DNA of 27,310 nucleotides. Source: Lachnospiraceae bacterium. GTDB taxonomy: Bacteria > Bacillota > Clostridia > Lachnospirales > Lachnospiraceae. The stretch covers positions 1-27,310 of the forward strand of contig CAADYR010000061.1 of assembly GCA_900753305.1 (NCBI GenBank), read 5' to 3'. The notes below the pieces were generated by a model. That model saw only the letters and a program-made list of their open reading frames with translations, had not been told where the DNA came from and did no database searches. Position numbers and translations under genes: made by a program. Below, one piece after another: positions 22,380 to 27,310 of the stretch. Each line of letters starts with the position of its first letter. The first letter of the stretch is position 1.

Positions 22380-23393
22380 ATGATTACACTGAAAAATGTG
22401 TCCAAGACATATGAAACCAAGGATGGTACGGTCCATGCATTGCAGGATGTGAACCTTACGATCAATAAAGGAGACATATTTGGCATTATCGGTATGAGTG
22501 GTGCAGGTAAGAGTACCCTTGTCAGATGTTTGAATTTTCTTGAGAGGCCGACATCCGGTACAGTTGAAATAGAAGGAAGAGATTTATTGGCAATGAGCGA
22601 AAAAGAACTTCGTATGGAAAGACGCGGCATTGCTATGATCTTTCAGCATTTTAATCTGCTTATGCAGAAAAATGTAATTGATAATGTATGTTTTCCGTTA
22701 AAAATTGCAGGAGTTTCTAAGGCAGATGCGAGAAAACGTGCAACGGAGCTGCTTGAAATTGTGGGACTTTCGGATAAAGCAAAGGCATATCCGGTGCAAT
22801 TATCCGGTGGACAGAAGCAGCGTGTAGCAATTGCACGTGCTCTTGCCTCAAATCCTAAGATACTGCTTTGCGATGAGGCGACCAGTGCACTGGACCCGCA
22901 GACTACGAAATCTATTCTGGCTTTATTAAAAGAGATCAATCAAAAATATGGTATCACAATAGTCATTATTACTCATGAAATGGCAGTAGTCAGAGAAATC
23001 TGTAACAGGGTAGGTATTATCGGGGCAGGACATCTGGTAGAAACCGGAGAAGTCCTTGACGTATTCAGTCATCCCCAGTCTAAGGAAGCCAAAGAACTGG
23101 TTATGAAGGGGGCTTCTGAGAATACAGAACTGGTGGATGAACTGCAGACGAAGAAATGCGTCCGAATCGTATTCTCAGCAAATTCTTCTTTTGAGCCTGT
23201 AATTGCCAATATGGTGCTGCGTTTTCAGACACCGGTTAATATATTAAAGGCAGATACGAAAAACGTGGGAGGAATCGCCCATGGAGAAATGATTCTGGGA
23301 TTACCGGAGGACGAGCATATCAGTCAGAAAATGATACAGTATCTCAAAGAAAGAAATCTTGCAGTAGAGGAGGTATCCGATTATGTGGGATAA
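22380..23393 (+). CDS. metN: Methionine ABC transporter ATP-binding protein MetN
   Basis: A 337-residue ATPase of the methionine uptake transporter. Visible are Walker A GMSGAGKST (about 37-45), Q-loop FQHFN, signature LSGGQKQRVAIARAL, Walker B ILLCDEATSALD and the switch His in ITHE. A C-terminal NIL domain (about 258-335, beginning CVRIVFSANSSFEP) binds methionine in known MetN proteins and inhibits transport when the cell is replete. The ATG at 22380 is chosen over the longer open frame from 22281 because the family begins with MITLKNVSKTYE, AGAAAGG lies upstream, and the longer frame would start inside the promoter. It overlaps metI by 11 bp. Confidence 0.95.
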   Translation: MITLKNVSKTYETKDGTVHALQDVNLTINKGDIFGIIGMSGAGKSTLVRCLNFLERPTSGTVEIEGRDLLAMSEKELRMERRGIAMIFQHFNLLMQKNVIDNVCFPLKIAGVSKADARKRATELLEIVGLSDKAKAYPVQLSGGQKQRVAIARALASNPKILLCDEATSALDPQTTKSILALLKEINQKYGITIVIITHEMAVVREICNRVGIIGAGHLVETGEVLDVFSHPQSKEAKELVMKGASENTELVDELQTKKCVRIVFSANSSFEPVIANMVLRFQTPVNILKADTKNVGGIAHGEMILGLPEDEHISQKMIQYLKERNLAVEEVSDYVG

Positions 23394-24045
23394 AGCAGTG
23401 GTCAATATGATTCTGGCAGGAATCGGAGAAACATTATATATGACATTGGCATCGACAATATTAGGATATGTATTCGGTATGCCTTTGGGTATTGCACTTG
23501 CAGTAACAGATAAGACAGGTATAAGACCTAATGCGGTCGTATACAAGATATTGGATGTTGTATCCAATATTATAAGAAGTATTCCGTTTTTGATCCTTTT
23601 AATTGTATTGATTCCTTTTACCAGAGTTGTGGTAGGTAAAAGTTATGGTTCGACAGCTACGATCGTACCTTTGGTAGTTGCAGCGACTCCTTTTATTGGA
23701 AGAATGGTAGAATCTTCCTTAAAAGAAGTAGACGGTGGTGTCATTGAAGCAGCACAGTCTATGGGAGCAGGGACATTCACTATTATTTTCCGTGTTTTAC
23801 TGGTAGAGGCACGTACTTCTATTCTGGTAGGAGCCACGATCGCAATTGGAACGATTCTTGGATATTCTGCCATGGCAGGAACTGTAGGAGGCGGCGGTCT
23901 GGGTGATATTGCGATCCGTTACGGCTATCACCGTTATCAGGTAGATATTATGGTAGTGACTGTAGTACTTCTGATCGTACTGGTACAGATATTCCAGACG
24001 ATCGGTATGCATATATCGAACAAAATTGACAGACGTAAAAGATAA
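23383..24045 (+). CDS. metI: Methionine ABC transporter permease MetI
   Basis: A 220-residue inner-membrane permease with five hydrophobic segments, forming the channel that works with MetN. The EAA loop that docks on the ATPase is visible as VIEAAQSMGAGTFTIIFRVLL (about 125-145). The first segment starts at about residue 15 (GETLYMTLASTILGYVFG). Length and TM pattern are normal for the MetI/D-methionine permease class. The start at 23383 lies inside the end of metN, with AGAGGAGG just upstream, so translation is coupled. metQ follows after 52 bp. Confidence 0.95.
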   Translation: MWDKAVVNMILAGIGETLYMTLASTILGYVFGMPLGIALAVTDKTGIRPNAVVYKILDVVSNIIRSIPFLILLIVLIPFTRVVVGKSYGSTATIVPLVVAATPFIGRMVESSLKEVDGGVIEAAQSMGAGTFTIIFRVLLVEARTSILVGATIAIGTILGYSAMAGTVGGGGLGDIAIRYGYHRYQVDIMVVTVVLLIVLVQIFQTIGMHISNKIDRRKR

Positions 24046-24097
24046 CAATCCGTTCTGCGGAAGTTATAGATATTAAATTTCATCGGAGGGAAAAATT

Positions 24098-24988
24098 ATG
24101 AAAAAAAGAGTAACAGCAGTCATTTTGACAGCAGCATTAGCTGTTGCGGCATTAGCAGGATGCGGAAATACAGCAACATCCGAACCGGCAGCGGAAGCAA
24201 CAGAAAGTGCATCCACAACAGCAGCACAGGAAACTGAGAACACATCTTCAGAGGATAAGACGATCACAGTAGCAGCAAGTGCTACACCACATGCAGAGAT
24301 TCTGGAGCAGGCTAAATCTATTCTTGCAGAGCAGGGATGGGACCTTCAGGTAACAGTATTTGATGATTATGTTCAGCCTAATAATGTAGTTGAGAGTGGT
24401 GATTTTGATGCAAACTACTTCCAGCATATTCCATATCTGGAAAGTTTTAATGAAGAACATGGCACACATCTTGTAAATGCAGGTGGTATCCACTATGAAC
24501 CATTTGGAATTTATCCGGGAACAAAGTCCAGTCTGGATGATCTCTCCAGTGGCGATGTAATTGCAGTTCCTAACGATACAACGAACGAAGCAAGAGCATT
24601 GCTCTTATTACAGGATAATGGTATACTGACACTTAAGGACGGTGTTGGTCTGGAAGCTACAGTAAATGATATCGTTGAGAATCCTAAGGATGTTAAGATC
24701 CAGGAACTGGCAGCAGAGCAGGTAGCAAGAGTCAGAGAAGAAGTAGCATTTGTTGTATTAAATGGTAACTATGCATTACAGGCAGGACTTTCTGTAGGAA
24801 AAGATGCGATCAAATTTGAAACATCTGATTCTGAGGCAGCTAAAACATATGTGAATGTCATTGCAGTCAAAGAAGGCAATGAGAACAGTGATAAGATCAA
24901 GGCTTTAGTCAGTGCATTAAAGTCAGATGAAATCAAGAAATATATCAATGATACATATGATGGAGCAGTTATTCCTTTTGAAGATTAA
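24098..24988 (+). CDS. metQ: Methionine-binding lipoprotein MetQ (NlpA family)
   Basis: A 296-residue substrate-binding lipoprotein of the methionine importer. The signal peptide ends with the lipobox LAGC, cysteine 22, so it is anchored to the outer face of the membrane. A Ser/Thr/Glu-rich linker (about 23-50) leads into the NlpA-type binding domain: TITVAASATPHAEILEQAKSIL, then FDDYVQPNNVVESGDFDANYFQHIPYL, and IAVPNDTTNEARALLLLQDNGILTL. These blocks line the methionine pocket in known members. TCGGAGGG lies upstream of the ATG. It completes a canonical metNIQ set. No terminator follows, so some readthrough into the DUF4358 gene, 71 bp downstream, is possible. Confidence 0.95.
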   Translation: MKKRVTAVILTAALAVAALAGCGNTATSEPAAEATESASTTAAQETENTSSEDKTITVAASATPHAEILEQAKSILAEQGWDLQVTVFDDYVQPNNVVESGDFDANYFQHIPYLESFNEEHGTHLVNAGGIHYEPFGIYPGTKSSLDDLSSGDVIAVPNDTTNEARALLLLQDNGILTLKDGVGLEATVNDIVENPKDVKIQELAAEQVARVREEVAFVVLNGNYALQAGLSVGKDAIKFETSDSEAAKTYVNVIAVKEGNENSDKIKALVSALKSDEIKKYINDTYDGAVIPFED

Positions 24989-25059
24989 TTGAACGACAGG
25001 TATAAAACAGGAAAAAACGCAGACACTGATCTTAAAATGTAAACGTGGAGGAATCAAAA

Positions 25060-25653
25060 ATGAAAAGAAAAATGATGACTACGCTGTCAGCAGTGCTTGC
25101 GGCGGTAATGCTTATGACAGGTTGTGGAGCCGGTACAGATAGAAATTCAGATGAAGTATCCACTCAGGAGCATGATGAAAACGCAATGGTTCATTTAGAT
25201 GGACTTGAGGATGTATCCAAATTGTTTGATGATATTTATGCGCAGGTGTCTGAGGACATGCTACCGGCATATATTGAAACGACAGAAGTGGATATGCAGG
25301 ATATGGATTCTGTAACTTTTCAGACGGGACTCACTGATGTTACAGGAATAGAGGGCATTTATATGTCAGAGTCCATGATAGGCTCGATCGCATATTCTGC
25401 GATGTACATCAAAACTACAGATGATGCAGATGTTGAGGAACTTAAGCAGCGAGTTATGGACAGTGTTAATCCGGCAAAATGGATCTGTGTGACCGCTGAG
25501 AAGGAGATTTCGAATGCTTTTGGCAGGGATATCTTCTTTGTTATGGGTGATCCTGATACTGCACAGAGTGTATATGACGCTGCGGTATCGGCAGCTCAGC
25601 AACGTAATATGTCAGTTTCTGATAAAGCATTGGAAAAAGATAATCCTATGTAG
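25060..25653 (+). CDS. DUF4358-type lipoprotein
   Basis: A 197-residue predicted lipoprotein. The signal peptide ends in LMTGC with cysteine 22. The mature part resembles DUF4358 proteins of Clostridia, including LEDVSKLFDDIYAQVSEDMLPAYI near the start and a later segment on attributable residues, IKTTDDADVEELKQRVMDSV. Its biochemical function is unknown. The start at 25060 has GTGGAGG at 25045-25051; a GTG at 25045 is inside that ribosome site and is rejected as a start. The MBOAT gene follows after 15 bp, then a DHHW gene after 17 bp. These three families recur together in Lachnospiraceae, suggesting one surface polymer acylation system. Upstream metQ is probably a separate unit, although no clear promoter or terminator lies between. 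Confidence 0.82.
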   Translation: MKRKMMTTLSAVLAAVMLMTGCGAGTDRNSDEVSTQEHDENAMVHLDGLEDVSKLFDDIYAQVSEDMLPAYIETTEVDMQDMDSVTFQTGLTDVTGIEGIYMSESMIGSIAYSAMYIKTTDDADVEELKQRVMDSVNPAKWICVTAEKEISNAFGRDIFFVMGDPDTAQSVYDAAVSAAQQRNMSVSDKALEKDNPM

Positions 25654-25668
25654 AAAAGGAGCTTTTGT

Positions 25669-27069
25669 ATGCTATTTTCGAGCATTACATTCCTGTTTTT
25701 CTTCCTGCCACTGGCATTTTTGATTTATAAGATAGTGCCGGCTAAGGGAAAAAATCTTTGTTTATGTATTTTATCCGGTCTGTTCTATGCATGGGGGGAA
25801 CCTTTGGGGCTTTTTCTTATGTTGGGACAGATCTTGGTTACATTCGTATTAACGAATGGCTCAGTGAAGCGAAAAGGTACAATAATGGGCAGAATATTAT
25901 ATATTCTGTCTGTTTTTGTACCCTTTTTCTTTTTATTCTATTTTAAATACAGTTATTTCTTTTTGCACCGGCTGATTCCTGACATGCATCAGATAACATT
26001 ACCAATTGGCATTTCATTCTATACATTCCAGTTAGTCAGCTATGTGATAGATGTGCATAGACAGGATGCACAGCCGCAGAAGAAACTGATCGATCTGATG
26101 ACCTATATTACATTGTTTCCTCAATTGATCGCAGGTCCTATTGTGCGTTATACACAGATCGAACAGGAGCTTACACAGAGAAAAACATCTCTGGAGGATA
26201 TTTCACAGGGATGTATACGTTTTACGATCGGACTTGCCAAGAAGGTACTGCTTGCCAATGTGTTAGGAGAATTTGCAGAGGAAATTCTGTCATTGGCGGA
26301 TCATTCAACTTTGATCGCGTGGGTTTATGCAGCCACAGCAGCTATGCAGATTTATTATGATTTCTCAGGGTATTCGGATATGGCAATAGGACTGGGAAGA
26401 ATGTTTGGATTTCATTTCCCGGAGAATTTTCAATATCCGTTTATTTCAGGAAGTGCAACTGCATTCTGGAGAAGATGGCATATTACTTTGGGAGCATGGT
26501 TTCGTGACTATGTTTACATTCCTCTGGGAGGAAACCGGGTAAGCACGATTCGCTGGATAGTCAATATTGTGATCGTATGGTTCCTTACCGGATTATGGCA
26601 TGGTGCAGGCTGGAATTATATTATATGGGGACTATTGTTTGCCATATTGCTTCTGTTGGAAAAGGGCATCAGACAGTTTAAAGTGCAGCGTCGGGAAGCA
26701 GAATATATAAAAAGTGCATTATGCCACGTTTACATGATAGTTGTTATTATGGTCAGCTTCCTGATTTTCAGAACAGAAGATATGGATTTACTGAAGCGTA
26801 TTCTTGGTTCCATGTTTGGAGTGACAACGGGTGCTTCCGATAGATCTGTAATATTCTACATGATACGAAACAGAGCAGTATTATTGGTAATGGGTGTGGC
26901 AGGAACAACGCCGCTGCCGGCATGGTTGTGGCAAAAGTACAGAAATGTGCTTTCTGGCGGAATGCTTTATCAATTGACACAGATGGTGGCAGTAATAGCA
27001 TTGTTGATCTTATGTACTGCATATTTGATAGATGGCTCGTTCAATCCGTTTTTGTATTTTAGATTTTAG
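25669..27069 (+). CDS. MBOAT O-acyltransferase (AlgI/DltB-like)
   Basis: A 466-residue polytopic membrane O-acyltransferase, moving an acyl group (often acetyl) across the membrane to a surface polysaccharide or polymer. Family blocks are visible: MLFSSITFLFFFLPLAFLIY at the start, LPIGISFYTFQLVSYVIDVHR, FPQLIAGPIVRY, YDFSGYSDMAIGLGRMFGF, FPENFQYPF...SATAFWRRWHITLGAWFRDYVYIPLGGNR, and the catalytic histidine H311 in LTGLWHGAGWNYIIWG. The length matches AlgI/PatA-type members. AAAAGGAG lies just before the start. It sits between the DUF4358 lipoprotein and a DHHW protein, the expected partner that supplies or completes the transfer outside the membrane. The acceptor polymer is not identifiable here. 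Confidence 0.94.
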   Translation: MLFSSITFLFFFLPLAFLIYKIVPAKGKNLCLCILSGLFYAWGEPLGLFLMLGQILVTFVLTNGSVKRKGTIMGRILYILSVFVPFFFLFYFKYSYFFLHRLIPDMHQITLPIGISFYTFQLVSYVIDVHRQDAQPQKKLIDLMTYITLFPQLIAGPIVRYTQIEQELTQRKTSLEDISQGCIRFTIGLAKKVLLANVLGEFAEEILSLADHSTLIAWVYAATAAMQIYYDFSGYSDMAIGLGRMFGFHFPENFQYPFISGSATAFWRRWHITLGAWFRDYVYIPLGGNRVSTIRWIVNIVIVWFLTGLWHGAGWNYIIWGLLFAILLLLEKGIRQFKVQRREAEYIKSALCHVYMIVVIMVSFLIFRTEDMDLLKRILGSMFGVTTGASDRSVIFYMIRNRAVLLVMGVAGTTPLPAWLWQKYRNVLSGGMLYQLTQMVAVIALLILCTAYLIDGSFNPFLYFRF

Positions 27070-27086
27070 ATAAAGGAATTAACGAT

Positions 27087-27310
27087 ATGGATCATAAATT
27101 ACAAAAAGTCTTTGTCACTATATTTATGGGGTTACTGACTGGAATGGCAATTTTGCTTATCTGTATGCCAAAGCAGCAGTTTTCGGTTTCAGAACGCCGC
27201 AGACTTAGCCTGATTCCCAAACTTACAGCAGATAGTATAGAAGATAAGACCTATATGAATTCAATGGAAGAATATTTACTGGATCACTTCCCTTTTCGTG
27301 AGCAGTTCAG
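27087..27310 (+). CDS. DHHW-family protein, N-terminal part (runs off window)
   Basis: The frame is open from ATG 27087 to the window end, 74 codons seen. AAAGGAA lies 8 bases upstream and MBOAT ends 17 bp earlier. Residues 8-28 are a single N-terminal membrane anchor (VFVTIFMGLLTGMAILLICM), followed by SVSERRRLSLIPKL and then YLLDHFPFREQF, the start motif of DHHW/AlgX-J-like proteins. In these families an SGNH-like domain follows and takes part in polymer O-acetylation with an MBOAT partner. The catalytic DHHW motif would lie beyond the window edge, so the call rests on the N-terminal motif and the neighbour. Confidence 0.75.
   Translation, partial: MDHKLQKVFVTIFMGLLTGMAILLICMPKQQFSVSERRRLSLIPKLTADSIEDKTYMNSMEEYLLDHFPFREQF

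Overview
The window looks like chromosomal DNA of a gut-type Lachnospiraceae bacterium (Firmicutes, Clostridia). The reasons are its moderately AT-rich base composition, strong GGAGG-type ribosome binding sites, Gram-positive-style lipoproteins and TetR/PadR regulators, a DUF4358-MBOAT-DHHW cluster that I associate with Lachnospiraceae, and cytoplasmic hemicellulose enzymes. I assign no genus. I see no prophage, insertion sequence, CRISPR array, tRNA or rRNA.

Layout: (1) 1-1933: an unexplained left edge with two palindromes, then a YbaK/ProX-type aminoacyl-tRNA deacylase gene and a CE2-like SGNH esterase gene. (2) 1908-9861: a decayed TetR gene on the minus strand, then a consensus promoter driving a two-gene unit: an MMPL/RND transporter with an odd C-terminal tail, translationally coupled to a 1,637-residue exported, membrane-anchored GLUG/coiled-coil/B-repeat protein. 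(3) 9926-11667: a PadR regulator with two tandem near-identical palindromic operators, followed 4 bp later by a FtsW/RodA (SEDS) family protein with a permease-prefix-like N-terminus. (4) 11682-13653: a roughly 490-nt transcribed leader with a large hairpin, a 29-codon ORF and a terminator/antiterminator pair, then the Mg2+ channel gene mgtE. (5) 13750-18279: HD phosphohydrolase, homoserine dehydrogenase and a GH51 arabinofuranosidase in a row. (6) 18282-19903: a TetR repressor divergent from a DegV fatty-acid-binding protein. (7) 19949-22048: a chemoreceptor fused to a PilZ domain, minus strand. (8) 22266-24988: a methionine ABC importer, metN-metI-metQ. (9) 25060-27310: DUF4358 lipoprotein, MBOAT acyltransferase and the start of a DHHW protein, cut by the window edge.

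The most interesting reading links regions 2 and 6. The same 10-bp word (ATGTGTTACA) lies 27-28 bp downstream of the start of a perfect TATAAT box both before the MMPL-GLUG unit and before degV, and a 9-bp version lies in the leader of the tetR gene next to degV. This suggests one TetR repressor controlling a membrane-lipid or fatty-acid response: MMPL export, DegV/FakB-type fatty acid binding and the giant surface protein. The logic parallels the FarR/FarE system of Staphylococcus aureus but with different parts. The second candidate novelty is the mgtE leader, where a strand inside the small ORF can pair with the 5' arm of the terminator. This is the architecture expected of translation-coupled attenuation or of an undescribed Mg2+-responsive RNA; I could not match it to the M-box by eye.
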